Shown here: positions 36,932 to 44,577 of the stretch, one piece after another
Position numbering within the stretch: position 1 is the first letter of the stretch
How the letters are laid out: every line of letters begins with the position of its first letter
Origin: Planctomycetota bacterium
Lineage (GTDB): Bacteria; Planctomycetota; UBA1135; GCA-002686595
Assembly (NCBI GenBank): GCA_029259595.1
Contig: JAJDEW010000136.1
Coordinates: 1-53,536, forward strand
DNA length: 53,536 nt
Reading direction: 5' to 3'
Position numbers and translations under genes: made by a program
The notes under the pieces: model-generated
What the model saw: only the letters and a program-made list of their open reading frames with translations
What the model was told of the DNA's origin: nothing
Database searches by the model: none

Positions 36932-37155
36932 CTCGCCATCGCTGGGCGCGCTGGGCGCGACTCGAGAGGTTGCGATGGGACGGCCGCGAGGGCGCAACCC
37001 GGGGGCCCAGCGGTCCGATATCCGCGGGCCGGCACCTCCTCAGGACGCGGCGCGCACTGCGTCGCGCGCCTGTGCCTGATTTCGCGGCTCGCGCCGCGAA
37101 ACGGCACAAGCACGGAGCCTTCGGCTCCGAGGCTACGGCCCACCTGCGGTGGGCC
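36932..37155. repeat. Palindromic repeat copy C, right arm
   Basis: In reversed order it holds H4 (GGCGCGC/GCGCGCC, about 37049-37070), H3 (37072-37106; TTTCGCGGC/GCCGCGAAA with closing GTGCC/GGCAC), H2 (about 37113-37127) and H1 (37137-37155, GGCCCACC, TGC, GGTGGGCC). The GGACGCGGCG spacer before H4 is shared with copies B and D. Bases 37156-37285 contain short CACCGCC/CACTGCC repeats but no gene. Confidence 0.87.
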
Positions 37156-37285
37156 TCCGCAGCCCCCGTCACCGCCGCTTGTCACTGCCGCCTGGAATCA
37201 AATCCGGTCACCGGACAGGGATCGAGGGTCAGCACCAAGGGCGTCAGCTCGGTCCCAGACGACGGTCGAGGGTCCGTGTCGCGGA

Positions 37286-37512
37286 GGCCCGCCGCAGGTG
37301 GGCCGTAGCCTCGGAGCCGAAGGCTCCGTGCTGGTGCCGTTTCGCGGCGTGAGCCGCGAAATAAGGCCCAGGCGCGCGACCCCGTGCGCGCCGCGTCCTG
37401 AGGAGGTGCCGGCCCGCAAGTGTCGGACGGCCCGGCCCTCGGGTTGCTCGCTTGCGGCCGTGAACGACTCGTCCTTGCAGAATCGTGTCATCGCGCGCAG
37501 CGAAGCGAGCGA
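37286..37512. repeat. Palindromic repeat, extra left arm C2
   Basis: H1 (37286-37304; GGCCCGCC/GGTGGGCC with one G-U), H2, H3 (inner TTTCGCGGC/GCCGCGAAA, outer pair changed to GTGCC/GGCCC) and H4 (GGCGCGC, GACCCCGT, GCGCGCC) appear in order. The arm ends in AGCGAAGCGAGCGAG and runs straight into the 9-bp array. Here no right arm follows, so this copy is half an element plus array. Confidence 0.86.
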
Positions 37513-37513
37513 G

Positions 37514-37891
37514 GCGTCCGAGGCGTCCGAGTCGTCCGACGCGTCCGAGGCGTCCGACGCGTCCGACGCGTTCGACGCGTTCGACGCGTTCGAGGCGTTC
37601 GAGGCGTCCGAGGCGTCCGAGGCGTCCGAGGCGTCCGAGGCGTTCGACGCGTTCGAGGCGTCCGAAGCGTCCGAGGCGTCCGAGGCGTCCGACGCGTCCG
37701 AGGCGTTCGAGGCGTCCGAAGCGTCCGAGGCGTCCGAGGCGTCCGACGCGTCCGAGGCGTCCGAAGCGTCCGAGTCGTCCGAGGCGTCCGAGGCGTCCGA
37801 AGCGTCCGAGGCGTCCGAGGCGTCCGAAGCGTCCGACGCGTTCGAAGCGTTCGAGGCGTTCGAGGCGTTCGAGGCGTTCGAGGCGTTCGAC
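37514..37891. repeat. 9-bp tandem array, 42 units
   Basis: Forty-two units of GCGTYCGAS run without interruption. Variants are TCC/TTC, GAG/GAC/GAA and two TCG-for-GCG changes. On the minus strand one frame reads Ala-Ser-Asp/Asn repeats in which most changes are synonymous; no start, ribosome site or flanking domain supports a gene, and the flanks are the noncoding repeat. It begins directly at the loop-side end of repeat arm C2. Confidence 0.95.
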
Positions 37892-37932
37892 GTCACCTCC
37901 GAGCCCGCAGCGAAGGAATCAGTCACTCCTCC

Positions 37933-37986
37933 CCGACGGCAACGGGCCGCCCTCCACTTCTGTGGAGGGCGGCCCGTTGCCGTCGG
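37933..37986 (-). terminator. Perfect 25-bp stem hairpin, likely terminator
   Basis: Two 25-bp arms (37933-37957 and 37962-37986) pair perfectly around the loop TTCT. The hairpin lies 15 bp past the stop of the minus-strand gene at 38002 and should end that transcript. There is no T-tract, so it may act as a stabilising or Rho-assisted end, or be another small palindromic element. Confidence 0.65.
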
Positions 37987-38001
37987 AGGCGCTGAAGCCT
38001 C

Positions 38002-38241
38002 CTACTTGAAGAAGATCCCGCCGTCGTAGTGGCCCAGGTGGGCGTCCACGAACAGGAAGGCCGCTACGAGGAGCACCGTCGTCACGATGGCGATTCCCGC
38101 GTCGACGCCCATGCCGTCGGATTCTTCGACCACTTCGACGGCCGCTGCCGTCGAGCGTTTCTTGGAGGTCGCCTTGGGTTGGCGGCCGCGGGGTTTGGCG
38201 GCGGCGCCGCGTCCCCCGCCACGTGAGCTTCGTTTGGCCAT
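38002..38241 (-). CDS. Small basic single-pass membrane protein
   Basis: The protein has 79 residues. The N-terminal 35 residues are rich in Lys, Arg, Gly and Ala (RSSRGGGRGAAAKPRGRQ). A short acidic patch and one membrane helix follow (GIAIVTTVLLVAAFLFVDAHLG), then a short tail GHYDGGIFFK. I do not recognise the family. It follows the coiled-coil gene by 12 nt and is probably co-transcribed; the basic tail could bind nucleic acid or acidic polymer on the cytoplasmic side. Confidence 0.75.
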   Translation of the reverse strand: MAKRSSRGGGRGAAAKPRGRQPKATSKKRSTAAAVEVVEESDGMGVDAGIAIVTTVLLVAAFLFVDAHLGHYDGGIFFK

Positions 38242-38253
38242 GTCCGGGTCTCC

Positions 38254-39111
38254 TTAGAGGCGCGTCGTGGCGCGATCGCCCTGCTGGATGGTCTGGCCGT
38301 CGACGTTGCGGACGATGGTCGCCGAGGCGATGTCGTCTTGGACGTTGGACACGCGGACCTGGCCCTTGTAGACGCTGCCGCGGTAGATATCGAAGGTGAA
38401 GCCGCGCTTCACGTTCTGATTCTTGCCGACGTTCAGCATGACGAGGCCCGGCTGCAGGTCGAGCCGGACATCGAGGACCGAGCCGTTGATCAGCGGCTGG
38501 GAGGTGAGCTCGTTGACCTTGACACCCGTCAGGTCGACGACCACCGCGAGGTCGGTCTCGAGCTGCGAGACCTGGTCCTCGAGCGTCGTCCGAGCGACTT
38601 CGAGCTCGGCGATCGCTTCGCTGGCCGTCCGCAGGGCGTCCTGCGCGTCGCGGCGGGCGAGCTCGGCCTGGCTGGCACGGTCGTTGGCGTCGTTGCGCTC
38701 CGACTCCATTTCATGGGCCTGTTGGACCGCGCGGTCCTTCTCGGCCAGGAGGGAGTTGATCGTGCCGTTGTAGTCGCCGAGGGTCGACTCGATCTTGGCG
38801 ATCGAGCTGCGCAGGTTGTCGTTGTCCCGCTTGGCCTCGGCGAGGTCAGTCTTCAGGCGCTCGGCTTCGGACGCGGCCTGATCGCGCTCGTTTCGGAAGG
38901 TCCGGCTCTCATCCGAGAGCTGGTTGTTGGAGACCTGGAGCTTGGAGATCTCGTTCTCCTTGTCGGCGACCGCCTCGGCCATTTCGGCCTTCTTGTCTTC
39001 GAACTTCGCCTTGTAGTCCTGGCTCTGGGCAAGGGAGCTCGATGCCCAGCCCAGGAAGGCGGCGGAGAGGAGTAGGTTGAGAACGATGAAGATCCGTCCG
39101 ATGGGGCTCAT
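38254..39111 (-). CDS. Membrane-anchored coiled-coil protein
   Basis: The protein has 285 residues. An N-terminal signal anchor (IFIVLNLLLSAAFLGWASSSLA) leads into a long coiled coil (about 30-185, rich in Glu, Lys, Ala and Gln heptads). A compact C-terminal domain has beta-type pattern (GSVLDVRLDLQPGLVMLNVGKNQNVKRGFTF split by turns, then YKGQVRVSNVQDDIASATI). That end resembles the small barrel domains of other envelope proteins in planctomycetes. The role is unknown, probably structural in the envelope, with the small membrane protein as partner. Confidence 0.8.
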   Translation of the reverse strand: MSPIGRIFIVLNLLLSAAFLGWASSSLAQSQDYKAKFEDKKAEMAEAVADKENEISKLQVSNNQLSDESRTFRNERDQAASEAERLKTDLAEAKRDNDNLRSSIAKIESTLGDYNGTINSLLAEKDRAVQQAHEMESERNDANDRASQAELARRDAQDALRTASEAIAELEVARTTLEDQVSQLETDLAVVVDLTGVKVNELTSQPLINGSVLDVRLDLQPGLVMLNVGKNQNVKRGFTFDIYRGSVYKGQVRVSNVQDDIASATIVRNVDGQTIQQGDRATTRL

Positions 39112-39247
39112 GGATCTGGCGTGGAGCGGGGGTCTTGGGGGGTAGCGCAGGGGGCCCGGGTGGCGCCGAGCGAGGCGAAACTATAGGGACGCTCCAGAGA
39201 GGGGTCAAGCACGGTGGAAGACCGCGCGGGTCCGTGGAGCGTCCTCT

Positions 39248-41011
39248 CTAACCCCTTGTCGATCGCGGGTTACGGGATCGGATGCGAAGTCCGCCCAGCA
39301 GCGCCCAGGCCCCCCCCAGAGCGAGGGCCCGCCACACCCAAAGCAGGCTCACATAGGGCGTACGGGCCGCTTTTGCGTCGAGAGGAGGCACCGGCAGGTC
39401 CACCGCCAGCCAGGCCGAAACGGAGCGATCGCGGCCCCCGTCGCGGGCTCGACCCAGCTCGCGCCCGTCGGGACCGAGGGCGATCGTGACGCCGGAATTC
39501 GTGGCCCGCACGACGGCTTTGGCGGTCGCGAGGGCGATCACACGCGAGAAGGCGATCATCTGGTCCAGCTCGAAGCTGCCCTGGTACCAGGCCTCGTTGC
39601 TCGCGATGAGGTGGAAGTCGAGCGGGCCGGCGGCGGCGGCCTCGACATAGGCACCCAGGAAGGCGTTGTCGAAGCAGACCGTGCCCGAGAAGCGGTAGCG
39701 CGCTCCCGAGCGCGTCTCGAACTCGAAGATCCCCGTCTCGTCCCCGGCGACGAGGTCCGGCAGGTAGCCGGCCACCTCGAGAATCGTCGCCCGCACCGCC
39801 GCGAACCGCTGCAGGCCGTACATCGTCTCGGCCCCGGGCACGAGGTTCTGCTTGTAGGCGAGCCCGGCGCGCCGGCCCTCGGCGTCGAGCAGTACGAGCG
39901 CGTTCTTGCGCCGGATCTCGCCCTCGAGGGCGTCGAAGACCTCGACCCCCGAGACGAACGCGGCCCCGGGCGGCAGGATCGGGGCCAGCCCGCCGCGTCC
40001 GAGCAGGGCGCCGGTGAACCAGTCGAGGTTGTCGTCGACCAAGGCGAGATCCGAGAGCCCACGCAGCCCCGGGTGGGTCAGGCCGGGATCGGCGGCGAAG
40101 GCCGCGCGAACGGATTCGAGGTAGAGCGGGACGACCATCATCGTCTCGCCCCAGCACACGAGGTCGGCCGGCGGATGGCCGGCGCGCGCCTCGGCGGCGA
40201 CAGCCTCGGCGGTCAGCGCGAGCGAGTCGAGCAGGTTCTGGCGGGCGTCGTTGTGCTGCTTGCGCTCCTGGCTGAAGCCCGGCTGCACGCAGAGCACGCG
40301 CGGCCCCGCGAGCGCCGGGGCGGGGCGCGTGAGCGGCCCGGCGGCGAAGGCGACGACGAGCCCGAGGGCCCCCGGCAAGAGGTTGAGACGCAGGCTCTTG
40401 CGCTCGGCGGCGACGAAGACGAGCGACGCCAGCCCCCCCGCCACCGCGGCGAGCACGAAGCCGAGCCCTTCCGGTCCGAACAACCGTACCGACTCGACCA
40501 GGCCGAACGAATCCGAGGCGAAGTGGGCGAGCCGGATCCAGCCGAGGCCGAGCGGCGCCGGCAGGAGCTCGCGCAAGGTCTCGAAGGCCAACCAACCGGT
40601 CGCGACCGCGAGCCCGAGGCCCACGCGCGGCGCCAGCCGCCGCACGAGCCAGCCACCGAGCAACGCGTAGAGCCCCGAGCCCAGGGCGACCCACGCGAGC
40701 GGCGGCTCGTACACGTAGCCGATCCAAAGCAGCATGACGCCGAGGCCCGTGCCGCAGACGAGAACCTCGACGAGCGCGCCCGCGATCCCCCGTCCGGGCG
40801 CGGGTCGCGCGACGACGGCCCCCCAGAGCGCCACCGCGAGCACGCCGAAGACCGGCGAACCTCCGGCGGTGACAAAACCGGGACTGGCGAGCACGTAGCA
40901 CGTGAACGCGGCGACGAGGCCCAGGAAGCGGCGGCCCGCGGGCAGGTAGGCGGAGAGGTAGACCAAGAGGGGCTCAGTCGGTGAGCGGGCGATAGTCGAC
41001 CAGCTCGCCAT
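39248..41011 (-). CDS. lnt: Apolipoprotein N-acyltransferase
   Basis: Lnt (587 residues from ATG 41011) adds the third acyl chain to lipoproteins in the inner membrane. Several N-terminal membrane helices are followed by a nitrilase-type domain with the catalytic triad visible as Glu in VCWGETMMV, Lys in AYKQNLVPGAE and Cys in GTVCFDNAFLG. One C-terminal helix follows. The start overlaps the moeA end by 38 bp; TTG 40966 just after the moeA stop is an alternative. Several lipoproteins in this window would be its substrates. Confidence 0.93.
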   Translation of the reverse strand: MASWSTIARSPTEPLLVYLSAYLPAGRRFLGLVAAFTCYVLASPGFVTAGGSPVFGVLAVALWGAVVARPAPGRGIAGALVEVLVCGTGLGVMLLWIGYVYEPPLAWVALGSGLYALLGGWLVRRLAPRVGLGLAVATGWLAFETLRELLPAPLGLGWIRLAHFASDSFGLVESVRLFGPEGLGFVLAAVAGGLASLVFVAAERKSLRLNLLPGALGLVVAFAAGPLTRPAPALAGPRVLCVQPGFSQERKQHNDARQNLLDSLALTAEAVAAEARAGHPPADLVCWGETMMVVPLYLESVRAAFAADPGLTHPGLRGLSDLALVDDNLDWFTGALLGRGGLAPILPPGAAFVSGVEVFDALEGEIRRKNALVLLDAEGRRAGLAYKQNLVPGAETMYGLQRFAAVRATILEVAGYLPDLVAGDETGIFEFETRSGARYRFSGTVCFDNAFLGAYVEAAAAGPLDFHLIASNEAWYQGSFELDQMIAFSRVIALATAKAVVRATNSGVTIALGPDGRELGRARDGGRDRSVSAWLAVDLPVPPLDAKAARTPYVSLLWVWRALALGGAWALLGGLRIRSRNPRSTRG

Positions 41012-42191
41012 CGGAGATCGTGCCGTCGGCCGGAACGATGACGAGCGCGTCCGCGCGCGCGACCGCCACGATGTCGGCCGAACCGCGCCAGGGCAAGGGA
41101 ACGAGTTCGGTCGAGCCGTCGGCGCGGCGCTGCACGCGTGCAGGCACGTTGTGCTGGCGGTCCCGCGAGGAGAGCTCCTTGCCCCGGTAGATGCCGCGCG
41201 CGAGGCGCGGTCGGGTCTCGGCCTCGCCGGCGCCGGCGAGCCGCGCGAGCGCCGGCCGCACGAAGGCCTCGAAGCCGAGCAGGCTCGAGACCGGATTGCC
41301 GGGCAAGCCGAAGACCGGGCGGTCCTCGTACAGCCCGAACCAGATCGGCTTGCCGGGCTTGATCGCCACCTTGTGCAGCACGGGCACGACGCCGAGGCGT
41401 TCGAACGTCGCACCGACGAGGTCGTACTTGCCCATGCTGACGCCACCGGTCGTGATCAGGATCTGGCCCGCGGACAGCGCACCGGCGAAGGCCGCCTCGA
41501 GCTCGTCGGGGTCGTCGCGCACGATGCCGACGCGCCCGACCTCACACCCGGCCGCCGCGCAGGCCGCCGCGAGGTAGAGCGTGTTGCCCTCGCGAATCTG
41601 GCCGACGCCGGGACGCTCCGTACGCGCAACGAGCTCGTCGCCGGTCGTCAGAACGGAGACGCGCGGGCGCGGAAAGACAGGAACCGGGTCGATACCGATC
41701 GCGGCAAGCACCGAGAGATCCGCCGGCGACAGCCGCCGCGGGGGTTCGAGGACCGGCGCGCCGTCGCGCAGGATCTCGCCGCGATGTCCGACGTTGTGGC
41801 CGGCTTCGACCGAGCGCTGGAAGACGACCTGGCCGTCGGCTGCGCGGCGCGTGTGCTCGATCATCTGCACGGCATCGGCTCCGACCGGCAGCTCGGCGCC
41901 CGTGTAGATCTCGATGCACGTGCCCGGGACGAGCGGCTCCGGGCTGGGGACACCCGCGCGGGACTCGCCGACGCAGGGCAGGCTGGTCTCGCCGCCGGCG
42001 GGTCGGAAGTCGGCCGCGCACACCGCGAAGCCGTCCATCATCGCCTTCTCGAAGGGCGGCAGGTCGACGTCGGCGACCGCGGCGCGCGCGAGGATGCGAC
42101 CGCGCGCCTCGGCCAGCGGAACGGACTCGGGCTCCGTCGGTGCGCGGAGCCTCCCGAGAATCTCCTCCAGAGCTGCTTCGGGCGTGATCAT
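40974..42191 (-). CDS. moeA: Molybdopterin molybdenumtransferase MoeA
   Basis: The protein has 405 residues. MoeA inserts molybdenum into adenylylated molybdopterin. Motifs in order are EARGRILA, LPPFEKAMMDGFAV, GDE of VLTTGDELV, ITTGGVSMGKYD, KPGKPIWFG and VFGLPGNPVSSLLGFE, followed by the C-terminal beta-barrel ending. Its presence implies a molybdoenzyme elsewhere in the genome. It sits directly before lnt. Confidence 0.96.
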   Translation of the reverse strand: MITPEAALEEILGRLRAPTEPESVPLAEARGRILARAAVADVDLPPFEKAMMDGFAVCAADFRPAGGETSLPCVGESRAGVPSPEPLVPGTCIEIYTGAELPVGADAVQMIEHTRRAADGQVVFQRSVEAGHNVGHRGEILRDGAPVLEPPRRLSPADLSVLAAIGIDPVPVFPRPRVSVLTTGDELVARTERPGVGQIREGNTLYLAAACAAAGCEVGRVGIVRDDPDELEAAFAGALSAGQILITTGGVSMGKYDLVGATFERLGVVPVLHKVAIKPGKPIWFGLYEDRPVFGLPGNPVSSLLGFEAFVRPALARLAGAGEAETRPRLARGIYRGKELSSRDRQHNVPARVQRRADGSTELVPLPWRGSADIVAVARADALVIVPADGTISDGELVDYRPLTD

Positions 42192-42248
42192 GGGGGCAGT
42201 GTAGCGCTCACCGCGGTGCAGAGCGCGGCTCGCCCCGCGTCACCCGGC

Positions 42249-42695
42249 TCATTCGACATCGACGACGGAAGAGAGGTGGGCCGCGAGGCCCGCGGGGTCG
42301 TCGGTCCCGATGCGCAACCGGCCGCGCTCGGTCTCGAGCTCGACGCAGTCCTTGCCGTGGATGTTGTAAGTCAGGCCGCGACCGGGAAGCCAATGGATGC
42401 CCCAGCCATCGACGAGCCGCGAGCGCGCCACGCGCGCGGAGCGAACGATCGCATACGGGATCTTCGTCCCGAAGAGCGGCAGGGGCCCGAAGCGAACGCG
42501 GAGGTGATCGCCCCCGTCCGAGACCCGCAAGTGCGCGAAGCAGAAGCTCAGGAGCAGAATCACGCCTCCCAAGGCGACGAGCACGGCGACGGGCACCGTC
42601 GAAGCCCGGCCCAGGTAGGCACCGACGAAGGCGAGCAGGGCGAAGAGCAGCAGCACGAGGTAGAACGAGCCCCGTTGGACGTGGTCGTAGCGCAT
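42249..42695 (-). CDS. Small membrane protein with PH-like domain
   Basis: The protein has 148 residues from ATG 42695; the longer open frame upstream has no recognisable sequence. Two adjacent N-terminal membrane helices (FYLVLLLFALLAFVGAYLG, VAVLVALGGVILLLSFCFA) precede about 90 residues resembling a bacterial PH domain (LRVRFGPLPLFGTKIPYAIV, then GKDCVELETERGRLRIGTDDP). Function is unknown. Confidence 0.75.
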   Translation of the reverse strand: MRYDHVQRGSFYLVLLLFALLAFVGAYLGRASTVPVAVLVALGGVILLLSFCFAHLRVSDGGDHLRVRFGPLPLFGTKIPYAIVRSARVARSRLVDGWGIHWLPGRGLTYNIHGKDCVELETERGRLRIGTDDPAGLAAHLSSVVDVE

Positions 42696-42854
42696 GAAGA
42701 CCTCCGGCGTGTCGTAACCTGCGGCCGCTAAGCGGCCGGGAAGCGTCGGCCTCCTACGCAGCCAGCGCGGCTCCTTTCGAGGGGGTGCCGCGAAAACGGC
42801 ACGACCTGCCGCGTCGAGATCCGCTCGCGGTCGCGCGAACCCCGCCACGCACGT

Positions 42855-43021
42855 CTAGCAGCCTGATGAAAAAGTGCTTCGGATGCGATGCATGTGACTG
42901 GGAGGCCCGGCGGGTGCGCGAGAACGGAGGCGAATCGGTCGATTCGGCGAGGCTCTCGTGTGCCGGCCGGGCTTTCCGGACGCATACAGCGCGCCGGATG
43001 ACTTCTTCATCAGGCTGCTAG
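42855..43021. mobile_element. 167-bp MITE-like element with 16-bp terminal inverted repeats
   Basis: The ends CTAGCAGCCTGATGAA (42855-42870) and its exact reverse complement (43006-43021) bound an interior that is itself an imperfect palindrome (for example GGAGGCCCGGCGGGTGCGCG against the reversed GGAAAGCCCGGCCGGC). No transposase is inside and no clear target duplication flanks it. It lies just upstream of the efflux operon and may affect its expression. The remaining intergenic bases 42696-42854 and 43022-43138 show nothing else. Confidence 0.75.
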
Positions 43022-43138
43022 CCCCGCTCCAGCGCCGGCTCCCCCCTTCCTTCCTATAGAATTCCCACAATAGGCGGGCCGTGCTTGCGCATGCGCCGCC
43101 ACCGTCCCCAAAAGCCCGAACCGCCGCCTCCAGCTTTC

Positions 43139-44566
43139 ATGCTCCGTTTTCCCAGCCTCCTGGCCTTCCTGGCCCTCTTCGTGCCCTGCGTCTCGAGCTG
43201 CCGTCAGGAGACGACGGCCGCGTCGGACGAGACGACCGCCGCCCGGGGAGGGGCCCGCAAGCGCGAGGTGCCTCGGGTCCAGATCGGAATCGTCGAGCAG
43301 CGCGAGATGGTTCAAGTGCTCGAAACCACGTCCAAGCTCGAATCCGAGGCAGAGATCCGGGTCTTCCCGCGCCAGGCTGGCGTCGTGACGGAGATCCTGG
43401 CCGAGGAAGGCGATCCCGTCCAGACCGGCGCGCCCCTCGCGCGTCTGGACGATCGCGACGCCGTCCTGGCCGAGCGCGACGCGCACGTCGCCTGGCAGGA
43501 GACCAAGAACGCGACCGAACAAGCGAAGCTCGCGATCGAGGATGCGAGCGCCAACGTGCAGCGCATGAAGCTCGCCTCCGAACAAGCCGAGCGCGATTAC
43601 GAGCGCGACCGCAAGCTGTTCGAGACCGGCGCGACGGCCAGCGCCTTGTCGATGAAGGCCCTGGAAGCGAGCCGGCTCGCGCGCGACAACGCGCTGGCGG
43701 ACTACAGCCAGGCCGAGATCGCCCTGCGCCGCAGCCGGCTCGAGGCGACCGCGTCCGAAACGGCCACGTCCCGCGCCAAGGTGGCCTGGGAGCGCGCCCA
43801 GCTCGCGCTCTCGCACACGACGATCACCGCGCCCTTCGACGGCATCGTGGCCGAGCGCATGATCCGCGTCGGAGATGCTGCCGGCACCGGCGAACCGGCC
43901 TTCGTCCTGACCGATCCCGACAACCTGCGTGCGGTCTTCTTCCGGCCGCAGGAGGAGCTCGGACTCTTCACCGGCCGCAGCGACGGCCAGGACAAGCTGA
44001 CCTTCACGGCCGTGGCCGAGGCCTATCCAGGGAGAAACTTCTCGGGCGAGATCCAGCGCATCAGCCCGACGATCGACCCCGACTCGGGCCAGTTTCGCGT
44101 CACGGCGCGCTTGAAGGCCACGACCGATACGGACTTGGCCCGGCTCCTGCCCGGCATGCTCGTTCGCATGCGTATCGTCACGGATCGTCACCCGAACGCG
44201 CTCGTCGTTCCCAAGCGCGCGACGGAGCGCGAAGGCGACCGCAACTTCGTCCGAGCCTTCACACCGACCGGCGACGGACAGGGAACGGTTCATCTGGTCG
44301 ATTACAAGGAAGGCTACTCCGACGACACTTCCGTCGAGCTCGTCCTGCTCGAGCCCGGTGCGCTCGCGGCCGGCGCTTCGATCGTCGTCGTGGGACGGGA
44401 CGACTTGAAGGACGGTGACCCGGTGCAGGTCGTGGATCCGATCGGCAAGCGCCCCTCCACCTCTGCCACGTCGACGGTTTCGGACGACAGCGAGGGCACC
44501 GGGGACGAGGACGCTGAGCGTGTCGCCGCCGGAGAGAGCGACGCCCAAGCCGCCGAGTCCGAATAA
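43139..44566 (+). CDS. RND efflux adaptor lipoprotein (HlyD/AcrA type)
   Basis: The protein has 475 residues from ATG 43139, chosen because it begins a lipoprotein signal ending V-S-S-C21; ATG 43091 would add a Pro-rich leader. The lipoyl-type half (IRVFPRQAGVVTEILAEEGDPVQTGAPLARLDD) precedes a coiled-coil hairpin and the return half (LSHTTITAPFDGIVAERMIRVGDAAGTG), then beta-barrel and membrane-proximal domains. The tail is acidic and Ser/Thr-rich. It bridges inner-membrane pump and outer-membrane channel; no TolC-like gene is in the window. Confidence 0.92.
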   Translation: MLRFPSLLAFLALFVPCVSSCRQETTAASDETTAARGGARKREVPRVQIGIVEQREMVQVLETTSKLESEAEIRVFPRQAGVVTEILAEEGDPVQTGAPLARLDDRDAVLAERDAHVAWQETKNATEQAKLAIEDASANVQRMKLASEQAERDYERDRKLFETGATASALSMKALEASRLARDNALADYSQAEIALRRSRLEATASETATSRAKVAWERAQLALSHTTITAPFDGIVAERMIRVGDAAGTGEPAFVLTDPDNLRAVFFRPQEELGLFTGRSDGQDKLTFTAVAEAYPGRNFSGEIQRISPTIDPDSGQFRVTARLKATTDTDLARLLPGMLVRMRIVTDRHPNALVVPKRATEREGDRNFVRAFTPTGDGQGTVHLVDYKEGYSDDTSVELVLLEPGALAAGASIVVVGRDDLKDGDPVQVVDPIGKRPSTSATSTVSDDSEGTGDEDAERVAAGESDAQAAESE

Positions 44567-44577
44567 GGCACCCCCAC

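Noticed and set aside
36644..37891. CRISPR array
   Set aside because: Units are directly adjacent 18-bp and 9-bp repeats with no spacers, and no cas gene is nearby.
37198..37926. Minus-strand Ala-Ser-Asp/Asn repeat protein (242 codons)
   Set aside because: Most unit changes are synonymous in this frame, which is suggestive. Its C-terminal half, however, is simply the translated repeat arm found at other noncoding sites, and no start signal is visible.
36623..38029. A 468-codon plus-strand open frame with DWLAST and EASEAS repeats, and matching minus-strand frames
   Set aside because: It runs through two tandem arrays and the noncoding hairpin repeats. All frames are open because the units are multiples of three without stops. 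No ribosome site or non-repeat domain is present.
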